Assembly: GCA_016194935.1 (NCBI GenBank)
Contig: JACQAO010000102.1
Coordinates: 1 to 60,015, forward strand
DNA length: 60,015 bases
From: Betaproteobacteria bacterium
GTDB taxonomy: Bacteria; Pseudomonadota; Gammaproteobacteria; Burkholderiales; Rhodocyclaceae
Reading direction: 5' to 3'
The notes beneath the pieces are model-generated. The model did not search any database and was not told the origin of the DNA. It was given only the letters and a program-made list of their open reading frames with translations. A program made the position numbers and the translations under genes. Every line of letters starts with the position of its first letter. Position 1 is the first letter of the stretch. Positions 1-8,260 of this stretch are shown piece by piece.

Positions 1-1209
1 ATAGATATTCTCACCAGCAGGAAGGTGGCCCGCAAGGTTGTGCAGGATCTCAAGCTTGCGGAAAAAATTCCCAACCAGGCGGTGCTCGAGAGAAATTCCG
101 GTGAGGGCGGGACGGTCGAGGATCGTTTGGTCGAAAGCCTGCTCAAAAATCTCAAAGTGGAAACTTCACAGAGCAATGTGATACAGGCTAGTTACTCTTC
201 CACGGATCCCGCCTTTTCGGCGCAGATAGCCAATGCTTTCGCCAAAGCCTATATCGACACCATGCTGGAGTTGCGCGTGGGTCCGACCCGGGAGGCGGCG
301 GCGTGGTTCGATGAACAACTGAAGACTTTGCGGGCCAATTTGGAGAATGCCCAGGCGAAGCTGACTGAATACCACCAGCAGGAGGGTATCGTTTCGGCCG
401 ACGAGCGCTTCGACGTTGAAAATACCCGCCTGCAGGCGCTGTCCGACGAGGTGGCAAGGGCTCAGGACCAGACGTTTCAATGGAACAGCCGGCTGCAGCA
501 GGCGCGCCAATATCTCGCCCGCCACGGATCGCTGGATGAACTTTCCGGGGTCCTTGACAATGCTTTCATTCAAAAGCTGAAAGAAGATCTTTTGAATGGA
601 GAAAAAAGACTGCGTGAATTGGCTACGCAATACGGCAGCAATTACCCGCTATACCAGCGTCAACTCGCCGAAAACAAAAGCATGCGCGAGAAACTTGACG
701 TGGAAATGAAGAGAGTTGTCGCCGGCATGGAAAGTTCGGTGAATCAAAGCCGGAGGCACGAAGCGGCTCTCACGGGAGCGCTGCTGGCGCAGCGCAATCG
801 GTTGCTCATGCTGAAGGAGCCTCGCAACGAGCTCACCGTCCTTACCCGCAACGTGGACATCGCCGAGCGCGCCTACGACACCGCCATGCAGCGTTCCGTC
901 GTCAGCCAGGTCGACAGCCACGCGAGTCAAACCAGTGTCACCTTGCTCAATCCTGCGATTGTGCCAGGCAAGCCGTCCAGTCCGCGGATCGGCCTCAATG
1001 TGGCGCTGGCAGCGATTGTCGGAATAATGCTCGGCATCGGCGCCGTTATTGTGATGGAAATGCGGGATCGTCGAGTGCGTTCGCGTAACGACCTCGGCAA
1101 CGCATGGAATACGCCGGTGCTCGGAGTGCTGAATAAATGGCGTCCCGCCGAAATTTCTTCGCTCGACCGATCCAGTGGCGGCGGACATGCATCACCTGTT
1201 GTTAGCTGA
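1..1209 (+). CDS. epsF: EPS chain-length determinant EpsF-like (Wzz/GNVR family), 5' partial
   Basis: Inner-membrane polysaccharide co-polymerase that sets chain length with the EpsG kinase encoded next. The frame is open from base 1, and the residues before the first possible GTG start (base 25) still look like family sequence, so the gene starts outside the window. What is visible is a long periplasmic, largely coiled-coil region rich in Glu, Gln, Arg and Leu, then a GNVR-like segment with a proline-containing stretch (VPGKPSSPR), then one C-terminal membrane helix near LNVALAAIVGIMLGIGAVIV. The cytoplasmic tail is short and carries no kinase domain, as in split Wzc-type systems. It ends 9 bases before epsG and is probably co-transcribed with it. 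Confidence 0.85.
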   Translation: MDILTSRKVARKVVQDLKLAEKIPNQAVLERNSGEGGTVEDRLVESLLKNLKVETSQSNVIQASYSSTDPAFSAQIANAFAKAYIDTMLELRVGPTREAAAWFDEQLKTLRANLENAQAKLTEYHQQEGIVSADERFDVENTRLQALSDEVARAQDQTFQWNSRLQQARQYLARHGSLDELSGVLDNAFIQKLKEDLLNGEKRLRELATQYGSNYPLYQRQLAENKSMREKLDVEMKRVVAGMESSVNQSRRHEAALTGALLAQRNRLLMLKEPRNELTVLTRNVDIAERAYDTAMQRSVVSQVDSHASQTSVTLLNPAIVPGKPSSPRIGLNVALAAIVGIMLGIGAVIVMEMRDRRVRSRNDLGNAWNTPVLGVLNKWRPAEISSLDRSSGGGHASPVVS

Positions 1210-1218
1210 GGAGACAAT

Positions 1219-2109
1219 ATGAATGCCCAGGAAAATGTTCTGCCAATCAAGGGATCGGACCGGGTCACGGCGCGACAGGACGCCAGGCTCGGCAATATTC
1301 TGGAAGAGAATGGGAAGCTTGACGCCGCAGGTGTTGAGCGCGTTCTGGAACTGCAGCGCGTCGAGAAACTCAGATTCGGCGAAGCTGCGCTGCACTTGGG
1401 CCTGGTTACGTCAGACGATCTGCGTGGCGCAGTCGCAAAGCAATACGATTTTCCCCACCTGTTACCCGGCAAGGGCAGCGTCGGCGCGGAACTCGTTGTG
1501 GCTTATGCGCCCTTTCACCCCCGCGCTGAGGAGCTGCGGGCGCTGCGGACTCAAGTGCAGATTCGCTGGGCCAATATCGGAATCAAAAAGCGCATGCTGG
1601 CAATAGCGAGTCCAGGGCCGGCGGAAGGGCGCAGCTACACGGCGGCCAACCTTGCTGTGGCTTTTTCACAACTCGGCCTGCATACTTTGCTGATCGATGC
1701 GGACTTGCGCATGCCGCGGCAGCACCGTATTTTCAATGTTGCCGGCGGTATCGGCCTCTCGACGGTCCTTACTGGACGCGCAGACAGCAGCGCGGTGGTA
1801 ACAGTCCCCGAATTCGGGAAGTTGTCGTTGTTGCCGGCCGGAGAGTGTCCGCCCAACCCGCAGGAATTGCTGTTGCGTCCCATATTCGACTCATTGCTGG
1901 AAGAGCTGGGGGCCGCGTTCGACGTAATCCTCTTCGACACGCCGCCGGCGCGGCTCTACGCAGATGCGCAAAGCCTCGCCTTCAGATCGGGCAGCGTATT
2001 AGTGCTCGCCAGAAAGGACCATACGCCTTGTGCGGACACCACCAGCGTTATCAGCGGGCTGAATGACGCCGGCGCCCAGATCGTTGGCACTGTTCTCAAC
2101 GCCTTTTGA
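1219..2109 (+). CDS. epsG: EpsG-like polysaccharide tyrosine kinase / ParA-type ATPase
   Basis: Cytoplasmic P-loop partner of EpsF, 296 aa. Residues about 22-82 resemble the N-terminal module of type II secretion/MshE ATPases (LGNILEENGKLD and FGEAALHLGLVTSDDL). The kinase fold follows: a Walker A-like loop at 131-141 (SPGPAEGRSYT), Walker A' at 157-164 (LLIDADLR) and Walker B at 236-243 (VILFDTPP). The usual Walker A lysine is arginine, a variant I recall from other EpsG proteins. The chain ends in VLNAF and has no C-terminal tyrosine cluster such as Wzc and CpsD carry. Likely role: phosphorylation-linked control of EPS polymer length. Kinase activity is inferred from the family. Confidence 0.85.
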   Translation: MNAQENVLPIKGSDRVTARQDARLGNILEENGKLDAAGVERVLELQRVEKLRFGEAALHLGLVTSDDLRGAVAKQYDFPHLLPGKGSVGAELVVAYAPFHPRAEELRALRTQVQIRWANIGIKKRMLAIASPGPAEGRSYTAANLAVAFSQLGLHTLLIDADLRMPRQHRIFNVAGGIGLSTVLTGRADSSAVVTVPEFGKLSLLPAGECPPNPQELLLRPIFDSLLEELGAAFDVILFDTPPARLYADAQSLAFRSGSVLVLARKDHTPCADTTSVISGLNDAGAQIVGTVLNAF

Positions 2110-2127
2110 AGCAGCGGGCGAGTTGAA

Positions 2128-3393
2128 ATGTTCATGCGCCTGGAACAGCCGTCGCCTGCGGTCGCCGGCCGGGATGATGTATTGCCCACGCCCTCGAATG
2201 CCGAGGAATGCAATCCTGACGGAATGCGGCGTTTGAGCGCCGCCAGGATGCGCGCAGTCTTTGTCACGGGTTCGCTGTCTTTCGGCGGGGCTGAACGCCA
2301 TGCGATCACCGTCATGAACCGGTTGGCGCAACGTCGGCATGAGTGCCATGCGGTATACGTCAAGAACGACGCTGACGACCTGGTTGATCGCCTGCGCGGC
2401 GTCGAAACTGTGCGATGCCTCAATGCGACCGGCTATTTCGATATGCGCGCCGTCAGATCTCTTGCCGCGCATATTTCTTCGATCAATCCTTCGGTAATCG
2501 TCGCAGCGAATCCATACGCGCTGATGTATTCCTGGCTGGCGCTGCGTCTTTCGCACCTGCCGGTTCCGCTGATTGTGACCTACCACTCGACACGCCTCCT
2601 TGGCGTGAAAGAATGGCTCCAGATGATTATATACCGCCTGTTTTTCTGGACGTCCGATTGTTCCATTTTTGTGTGTGCAAGACAAAAGCGGCACTGGATG
2701 CGGCGTGGCGCGTTCTCGCGCAGAAACGAAGTAATCTACAACGGTGTCGACACGGAAGAGTTCCGCAACGATTGCAGTGCACAGCGGCGAAAACGCCTGC
2801 GCAGCCGCTTCGGCTTTCGTGATACGGATTACGTCATAGGAATTTCCGCCTTGCTGCGTCCTGAGAAGAATCATGTGCAATTGGTGGATGCCGTTGCCAG
2901 GCTTCGCGGACTGGAAATTTCCGCCAGGGTCCTGATGATAGGCGACGGCGAAATGCGGGAGACGATTGAAGCGCGCGCCAGGGAACTCGGGGTCGGCGAC
3001 GACATTGCGATTACCGGCCTGCTACAGGACGTTCGTCCCTGTATCGCGGCTTGTGATGTCATGGTGTTGTGCAGCGTAACCGAAGCGTTTTCACTGGCCG
3101 CGATAGAGGCTATGGCTTTGCGCAAGCCTGTTATTCATTCGGACGTCGGCGGCGCTGCTGAAATGATTTTTCCCGGACAGAACGGTTTTCTATATCCAGT
3201 GGGCGATACCGGCGCATTGGTCGGCAGGCTGGCGGCACTGGCGGACGCCGCAGTGGCCAGACGCATGGGGGACAATGCCCGCGCAGTGGTCGAAACGCGC
3301 TTTTCGGAAAAAACGATGGTGGACCATTACGAAAAAGTGCTTCTCGATATTTGCGGAAAGATCACCCCTGCCGAGGCCCGATCTATTTCGTAG
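2128..3393 (+). CDS. Glycosyltransferase family 4 (GT-B fold)
   Basis: Probable cytoplasmic sugar transferase building the EPS repeat unit on a lipid carrier. Of 421 aa, the first 40 are low-complexity; the Rossmann-like fold begins at MRAVFVTGSLSFGGAERHA, so a start at 2248 is also possible. The GT-B C-terminal half shows GISALLRPEKNH, then the family's donor-binding E-x7-E region at TEAFSLAAIEAMALRKPVI, followed by DVGGAAEMI. It follows epsG by 18 bases. Donor and acceptor cannot be read from the sequence. Confidence 0.85.
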   Translation: MFMRLEQPSPAVAGRDDVLPTPSNAEECNPDGMRRLSAARMRAVFVTGSLSFGGAERHAITVMNRLAQRRHECHAVYVKNDADDLVDRLRGVETVRCLNATGYFDMRAVRSLAAHISSINPSVIVAANPYALMYSWLALRLSHLPVPLIVTYHSTRLLGVKEWLQMIIYRLFFWTSDCSIFVCARQKRHWMRRGAFSRRNEVIYNGVDTEEFRNDCSAQRRKRLRSRFGFRDTDYVIGISALLRPEKNHVQLVDAVARLRGLEISARVLMIGDGEMRETIEARARELGVGDDIAITGLLQDVRPCIAACDVMVLCSVTEAFSLAAIEAMALRKPVIHSDVGGAAEMIFPGQNGFLYPVGDTGALVGRLAALADAAVARRMGDNARAVVETRFSEKTMVDHYEKVLLDICGKITPAEARSIS

Positions 3394-3483
3394 CCCTTTC
3401 GGACTCCCGGCGACCGTGGGATTTTCAACATTTGACGGCCACAATCTGTGCTCCTTTTCTCTTCATCCGCAAGGAGCCAAGCC

Positions 3484-4818
3484 ATGACTAAAGTAGCGAG
3501 ATATGCATATGTTGGCGTAGCGGTTTTGTCGACACTTGTTCTGCTGTCGATGCCGTCCCCGGCTCTGGCGCAATCCCGCTATGAGCAGACCGACCCGTCG
3601 GTGACCTACAGCGCGGGCTGGAGCCAGGACTCAAGCAGGGCATGGAGCGGCGGGACTGCGGCAATATCAACCACGCCGGGCGCTCGAATCGAATTCGCCT
3701 TCAACGGACCTTCGGTCAGCTGGATCGGAGGCAGAGCGCCCTGGTCCGGCATCGCCCGCGTATCCTTGGATGGGGTCTTCCTCGCCGAAGTCGATACCTA
3801 TTCAAAGACCGAGGAAATCCGGGTACCCATGTTTACATCGAAAGGGCTGGCCAACACTGGCCATACCCTGACCATTGAAGCGACGGGTCGAATGAACCCC
3901 GCCGCAACGTCGACTTATGTGGTCGTGGATTCCTTCGATGTTCCCGCGCCGGCGGTCTCCCGTCTGCAGGAAACTGATCCGGATGTCAGCTATTCCGCCG
4001 GTCTTAATATCGGACAAAGCGCCGGTCTGGATATCGGCCTTGCCGCCGGATGGGTACAGGACAACGCCCTTTATGTAAATAGCGCCGGGCTTCTCACAGG
4101 CTGGACTCAAGGTTTTTCCCTCAGAAACTGGAGTGCCGGAACCGCCATACTATCCGCTGCGCCTGGCGCGCAAGCGACCTTTACTTTTACAGGAACAGGG
4201 GTGAGCTGGATTGGCGCCCGGGGCAATCAGACCGGGATAGCGGACATAATTCTGGACGGCGCCCGGGTTGCGGAGATCGATACCTACTCTCCAAAGGAAC
4301 AAATCCAGGCGGAGATCTTCAGAAAAACCGGGCTGACCAACACACCCCATACCTTGACGATCCAGGTGACCGGCAGGCAAAACGCCGCTTCGCAAAGCGC
4401 CTTGATCATCGTTGACGCATTTGAGGTGACGTCGCCGGGAATACAAGTCCAGGAGACTGATCCGTCCATCACCTATGGCGTCGGCTGGATTCAGAATAAT
4501 CGCGACAAGGCCTACAGCCAGGGAAGTTCCGCCGAGTCTGCTACGGCGGGGGGGCAAGCAAATTTCACATTCACCGGAACGGGAGTGAGCTGGATCGGCG
4601 CCCGCGGACCGCAGTGCGGGATCGCCCGCGTATTCCTGGATGGGACCTTTATGCAGGACATCGATACCTATGCCAGGACGGAAGGTCCGCAACATACCGA
4701 CTTCACGGCAACGGGCCTGGCCCCAGGGACCCATACTCTGACAATCCAGGTGCTGGGCAAGAATCCGGTTTCGACGAATTCCTGGATCCTGGTGGATGCC
4801 TTCAATGTCTTGCCATGA
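3484..4818 (+). CDS. Secreted three-repeat beta-sandwich protein of the EPS locus (unknown function)
   Basis: 444 aa from ATG 3484, which has a strong AAGGAG site about 7 bases upstream; an in-frame start at 3448 lacks this. An N-terminal signal peptide (hydrophobic VGVAVLSTLVLLSMP, then ALAQ) predicts export. The rest is three tandem domains at about residues 34-156, 163-317 and 324-444. Each opens with an ETDPSVTY-like motif, holds a VSWIGARG-like core, then ARVxLDG, a DTY motif, HTLTI and ends near VVVDAFEV. Such jelly-roll repeats occur in secreted carbohydrate-active proteins, so glycan binding is a reasonable guess. Repeat 2 carries about 30 extra residues with an AGLxIG microrepeat. 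I see no PEP-CTERM anchor and no catalytic motif. Confidence 0.8.
   Translation: MTKVARYAYVGVAVLSTLVLLSMPSPALAQSRYEQTDPSVTYSAGWSQDSSRAWSGGTAAISTTPGARIEFAFNGPSVSWIGGRAPWSGIARVSLDGVFLAEVDTYSKTEEIRVPMFTSKGLANTGHTLTIEATGRMNPAATSTYVVVDSFDVPAPAVSRLQETDPDVSYSAGLNIGQSAGLDIGLAAGWVQDNALYVNSAGLLTGWTQGFSLRNWSAGTAILSAAPGAQATFTFTGTGVSWIGARGNQTGIADIILDGARVAEIDTYSPKEQIQAEIFRKTGLTNTPHTLTIQVTGRQNAASQSALIIVDAFEVTSPGIQVQETDPSITYGVGWIQNNRDKAYSQGSSAESATAGGQANFTFTGTGVSWIGARGPQCGIARVFLDGTFMQDIDTYARTEGPQHTDFTATGLAPGTHTLTIQVLGKNPVSTNSWILVDAFNVLP
3583..4815 (+). repeat. Three tandem about 120-155-residue coding repeats
   Basis: In-gene repeat units begin at 3583, 3970 and 4453. Units 2 and 3 are closest to each other, sharing a TFTGTGVSWIGARG block. 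Unit 1 has FAFNGPSVSWIGGRAP at the same place. Unit 2 is longer through an insertion at about 4000-4125. The pattern indicates internal duplication followed by divergence. Confidence 0.85.
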
Positions 4819-4906
4819 GCTGAAGCCGGTTTTCCAGGCCAGCCGCCGTCCCTGCGGTCCCTGCGGTCCCTTTACGCAAAACCTCAAGGCGTCCGCGCCG
4901 GACGAT

Positions 4907-6040
4907 ATGGAACCTCCTGTAGCGCTGCTGTTAGGCCCGCAGCGCGACGCGCTAAGCGGCATCAGCACGCACTTGAATCTCCTTTTTGCTTCGCGGCTCG
5001 CCGGACGGTTTTCTCTCGTGCATTTTCAAGTGGGAAGCGAAGGCAGGAATGAAGGCGGCGCCGCTCGATTAGTGCGTCTCCTGACCAGCCCGTTGATTCT
5101 TGCCGCGACGGTCATAACGCATCGCGTGATGATCGTCCACCTCAATACCGCGCTCAATACGCGCGCTTTCTGGCGCGATTTCGCCTATTTGATTGCCGCA
5201 AAAATTTGTGGTGCGAAAGTGCTGTACCAGGTGCACGGCGGCGCACTGCCGCATCGGTTTTTCGAGCGCAATCGTATTCTTTCCGCATTACTTCGAGGAG
5301 TGCTGCAACTTCCGGACGCCATTGTCGTGCTTGCCAAATGCGAACTCGATGCCTACCGAAAATTTGTTCCGGGGCAGCAGGTTCTGTTGTTCCCCAATGC
5401 TATCGATTGCGCGCCATATGAAAAGTTTTTACGCGGACGATCCGATCCCGCAGCTCCATTGCGGCTCCTGTACATTGGCAGGCTGGCGCAGGAGAAAGGC
5501 CTTGCCGAGACGCTGCTGGGATTCAAGTACGCGCGCGCGCAAGGTGTAAAAGTGCAGTTTTTTATCGCAGGCAGCGGTCCTGAGGAAGTGAGCTTGAAGC
5601 AATTGGCTGGCGAGCTGGGGCTTGCGGAGGACGTCTCATTTGTAGGGCCGGTGTTCGGAGAGGACAAGTTGAAGCTGCTTGTTGCGGCGGACGCCTTTGT
5701 TCTTGCAAGTTACGCAGAGGGTTTGCCATATGCACTGCTTGAAAGCATGGCTGCGGGAGTCCCTGTCATTGTCACCCGCGTCGGCGCGATCCCTGACGTT
5801 GTCGCCGAGCGTATTCACGGTTTGTTTGTCCCGCCACGCGACCCGGGCGCCATTTCACACGCCATCGCTACGTTGGCGTCAAACCGGAGGTTGCTGGCGC
5901 GGATGAGTACCGCTTGCCGGGAACGTGTCGTAGGCGACTATTCGATTGATCGGCTGGCCGGGAAATTTTGCGGACTTTATGCAGAGCTGTGCGATGCAAA
6001 ACGCATGACGAAGCCGGCCCGCACCCGCCCTTGGTCCTGA
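4907..6040 (+). CDS. Glycosyltransferase family 4 in EPS locus
   Basis: GT-B sugar transferase, 377 aa from ATG 4907. The frame also has a start at 4796 inside the preceding gene, but those 37 extra residues (with a CGPCGP duplication) look unlike the family, and GT4 homology begins at PPVALLLGPQRDALSG. No clear ribosome site decides between them. Family motifs: LLYIGRLAQEKGL, then FIAGSGPE, DVSFVGPVFG and the donor-binding region YAEGLPYALLESMAAGVPV. The minus-strand fragment at 18469-19239 matches its C-terminal half closely. Likely adds one sugar to the EPS repeat; specificity unknown. Confidence 0.85.
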   Translation: MEPPVALLLGPQRDALSGISTHLNLLFASRLAGRFSLVHFQVGSEGRNEGGAARLVRLLTSPLILAATVITHRVMIVHLNTALNTRAFWRDFAYLIAAKICGAKVLYQVHGGALPHRFFERNRILSALLRGVLQLPDAIVVLAKCELDAYRKFVPGQQVLLFPNAIDCAPYEKFLRGRSDPAAPLRLLYIGRLAQEKGLAETLLGFKYARAQGVKVQFFIAGSGPEEVSLKQLAGELGLAEDVSFVGPVFGEDKLKLLVAADAFVLASYAEGLPYALLESMAAGVPVIVTRVGAIPDVVAERIHGLFVPPRDPGAISHAIATLASNRRLLARMSTACRERVVGDYSIDRLAGKFCGLYAELCDAKRMTKPARTRPWS

Positions 6041-6074
6041 AGCACTGCTATGCCTCACAGTCCAGTACGAAAAC

Positions 6075-8138
6075 ATGTTTGAACGCATCGCTTTCGAAGC
6101 GGGCCGGCAAGTTGACCGCAACTCCGTTGTCGATGGGGTCGATGGGGTCGATGGGGCGGCAAATCGAATCCGGTGGCGTATCAACCGGCTATCCTGCATG
6201 ACAAGCGCAGAAATCAGCCATCGCCTGCGGAGGGCGGCGGCGATGTATGTGGAACGCATGGGTTTCACGGGTTGCAAAACTGCGCCGCAGCCGGATCTCG
6301 CTCTTCAATCTCGGCCCTGGATTCACTCTGATGCAAAGGTTGATTCAGCGCGCTACCTGGCCGCCGCAGACCGCATTGCCGCCGGCAGGTTTGATCTGTT
6401 CGCTCTGCAAGACGCTGAACTGGGTTCGCCGCCACACTGGAATCGCGATCCGAAGACGGGCATAGAGGCGCCGCTCAGTTTTGGCAAATTGCTCGATTAC
6501 CGCAATCCGAGATGCGTCGGCGACATCAAGTATCTGTGGGAACTCAACCGGCATCACCATATTGTTACGCTGGCGCAGGCTTATGCGCTGAGTGGCGATC
6601 CGCGCTATGGCCGCAATATCATGCAGCACTTGGAGAGTTGGACCGATGCGTGTCCCTACCGCATGGGACCCAACTGGTCGAGCGCACTGGAGGTCGGGAT
6701 CAGGCTGATTAACTGGTCAGCCGCCTGGCAATTCCTGGGCGGCGTCTCTTCCCCCCTGTTCCGGAATAACTCTGGAGCGCATTTCAGGCGACGTTGGCTG
6801 GACGCCGTATTCCGGCACGCCGAGTTTATCTGCGGACATTTCTCGTTATATTCATCGGCCAATAACCATCTTCTCGGCGAAGCCGCCGCGCTGTTTATCG
6901 CCGCCCAGACATGGCCAAATTGGCCGCAAATGAACAACTGGCTTGCACAAGCCAAGGATATCCTTGAGCGGGAGATATTGTTGCAGAATTCGGCGGATGG
7001 CGTTAACCGCGAGCAGGCGGTGTCGTACCAGCGGTTCGGGCTCGATCTGCTCCTGCTTCCCCTGCTTGCCGGCAGGGCGAACGGAACGAGATTCTCGGCG
7101 GCGTTCGAGTCGCGGATCGAGGCGATGATCGAGTATCTTGCGTCGATCATGGATGCCGGGGGCAACGTTCCCATGATCGGCGACGCCGATGACGGTTTCG
7201 CCGTAAAACTGGCTGCATCCGGTGATTTTTGTTGTTACCGGTCACTGCTCGCCACGGGCGCCGTGCTATTTAAGCGCGCTGATTTCAAGGCAAAGGCGGG
7301 CATGCTCGATGACAAGACGCGCTGGCTTTTCGGGGCAGGCGCCGACACGGCGTTTCAGGAACTGGTTGCGGACGGCGAACGAATTCCGATCCGCCAGGCT
7401 TTCCTGGAAGGCGGCTACTACATTCTCGGCTGCGATTTTGAGAGCGCGAAAGAAATTCGGCTGGTCGTCGATGCAGGCCCGCTGGGCTATCAAACCATAG
7501 CCGCCCATGGTCACGCCGATGCGCTGTCGTTCACGCTGTCGGTTGGTGGAATCGAATTCCTGATTGATCCCGGCACCTATGCCTATCACACGCAAAGCGT
7601 GTGGCGCGACTACTTTCGCGGCACCGGCGCCCACAACACGCTCCGCATCGACGGAATGAACCAGTCGCAATCCGGGGGAAACTTCATGTGGGTGAGGAAG
7701 GCGAATGCCGGATGCAGTCTGTGGGCGAGTTCGGCGGAATGCGATCTTTTCGAGGGCTGGCATGACGGCTATACGCACCTGCGCGATCCGGTAATGCATT
7801 GGCGCCGGATCGTTTTCGACAAGTTTGCAAGACGGGTATTTATCGCAGACCGCTTGCAGATGTCGGGTACTCACGAAGTGGAACTCTTCTTTCACAGCAG
7901 CGAGCTATGCCGGATAAATCCCGTCGCGGACGGTTACTCTCTAACACTAAACGACAGATCGCTGTTTCTCAGACTGCCGCAGATACCGTCCGCCGCTTCG
8001 CAGGTGTACACCGGCAGCGTCGATCCGATCTTCGGCTGGGTATCAAGGCGATTCGACAGCAAGGGACCCGCTCCAACCATAGTCTGGAAGGCCAGACTTA
8101 CGGGGAACAGCGTACTTCGCAGCGAGATCGTGTGCTGA
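6075..8138 (+). CDS. Heparinase II/III family protein
   Basis: 687-aa putative polysaccharide lyase of the kind often found inside EPS loci, where it may trim or release uronate-containing polymer. The N-terminal part (about 40-400) is the helical toroid; RIRWRINRLSCMTSAEI followed by HRLRR matches the usual start of these EPS-linked proteins and supports a start upstream of the ATG at 6198. The C-terminal heparinase II/III-like beta domain shows HGHADALSFTLSVGG, IDPGTYAYH and GTGAHNTLRIDG. No signal peptide is evident, so cellular location is uncertain. Three 9-bp tandem repeats encode VDGVDGVDG near the N terminus. The TGA stop lies inside a leader element of the next gene. Confidence 0.85.
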   Translation: MFERIAFEAGRQVDRNSVVDGVDGVDGAANRIRWRINRLSCMTSAEISHRLRRAAAMYVERMGFTGCKTAPQPDLALQSRPWIHSDAKVDSARYLAAADRIAAGRFDLFALQDAELGSPPHWNRDPKTGIEAPLSFGKLLDYRNPRCVGDIKYLWELNRHHHIVTLAQAYALSGDPRYGRNIMQHLESWTDACPYRMGPNWSSALEVGIRLINWSAAWQFLGGVSSPLFRNNSGAHFRRRWLDAVFRHAEFICGHFSLYSSANNHLLGEAAALFIAAQTWPNWPQMNNWLAQAKDILEREILLQNSADGVNREQAVSYQRFGLDLLLLPLLAGRANGTRFSAAFESRIEAMIEYLASIMDAGGNVPMIGDADDGFAVKLAASGDFCCYRSLLATGAVLFKRADFKAKAGMLDDKTRWLFGAGADTAFQELVADGERIPIRQAFLEGGYYILGCDFESAKEIRLVVDAGPLGYQTIAAHGHADALSFTLSVGGIEFLIDPGTYAYHTQSVWRDYFRGTGAHNTLRIDGMNQSQSGGNFMWVRKANAGCSLWASSAECDLFEGWHDGYTHLRDPVMHWRRIVFDKFARRVFIADRLQMSGTHEVELFFHSSELCRINPVADGYSLTLNDRSLFLRLPQIPSAASQVYTGSVDPIFGWVSRRFDSKGPAPTIVWKARLTGNSVLRSEIVC
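6129..6155 (+). repeat. Tandem 9-bp repeat GTCGATGGG x3
   Basis: Three exact head-to-tail copies in the 5' part of the heparinase-like gene, read as VDG VDG VDG. Copy-number change would keep the frame. Confidence 0.85.
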
Positions 8139-8209
8139 TCGGGCTATGTTTTGCCTGTTATAGATTCTATTGCCTGCCAACAAATCCTTGCATCTTCCCA
8201 AGATGCAGC
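8133..8209 (+). promoter_or_regulatory. Conserved two-block leader element, copy 1
   Basis: Block A is CTGATCGG followed by a GG-N10-GC spacing (GG 8141-8142, GC 8153-8154). Block B (TCCCAAGAT) starts at 8196, 43 bases after the GC. An ungapped 77-base alignment with copy 2 (10381-10457) has 61 identities. GG-N10-GC is the sigma-54 spacing, but the flanking bases fit that consensus poorly. It overlaps the stop codon of the upstream gene and lies about 50-125 bases before the asnB start. Confidence 0.6.
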
Positions 8210-8260
8210 GGAACGGTCAGGCCCGGCGCCGGGTCTTGTTTTTTCATTTCCAGGGCAACC

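Noticed and set aside
3484..4818. Possible PEP-CTERM or other sorting signal on the repeat protein
   Set aside because: The C terminus ends VDAFNVLP directly after the third domain, with no PEP motif, membrane helix or Arg cluster.
7799..8260. N-terminal extension of the first asnB frame
   Set aside because: The glutaminase Cys must be residue 2, which fixes the start at 8261; the extension overlaps the heparinase-like gene.
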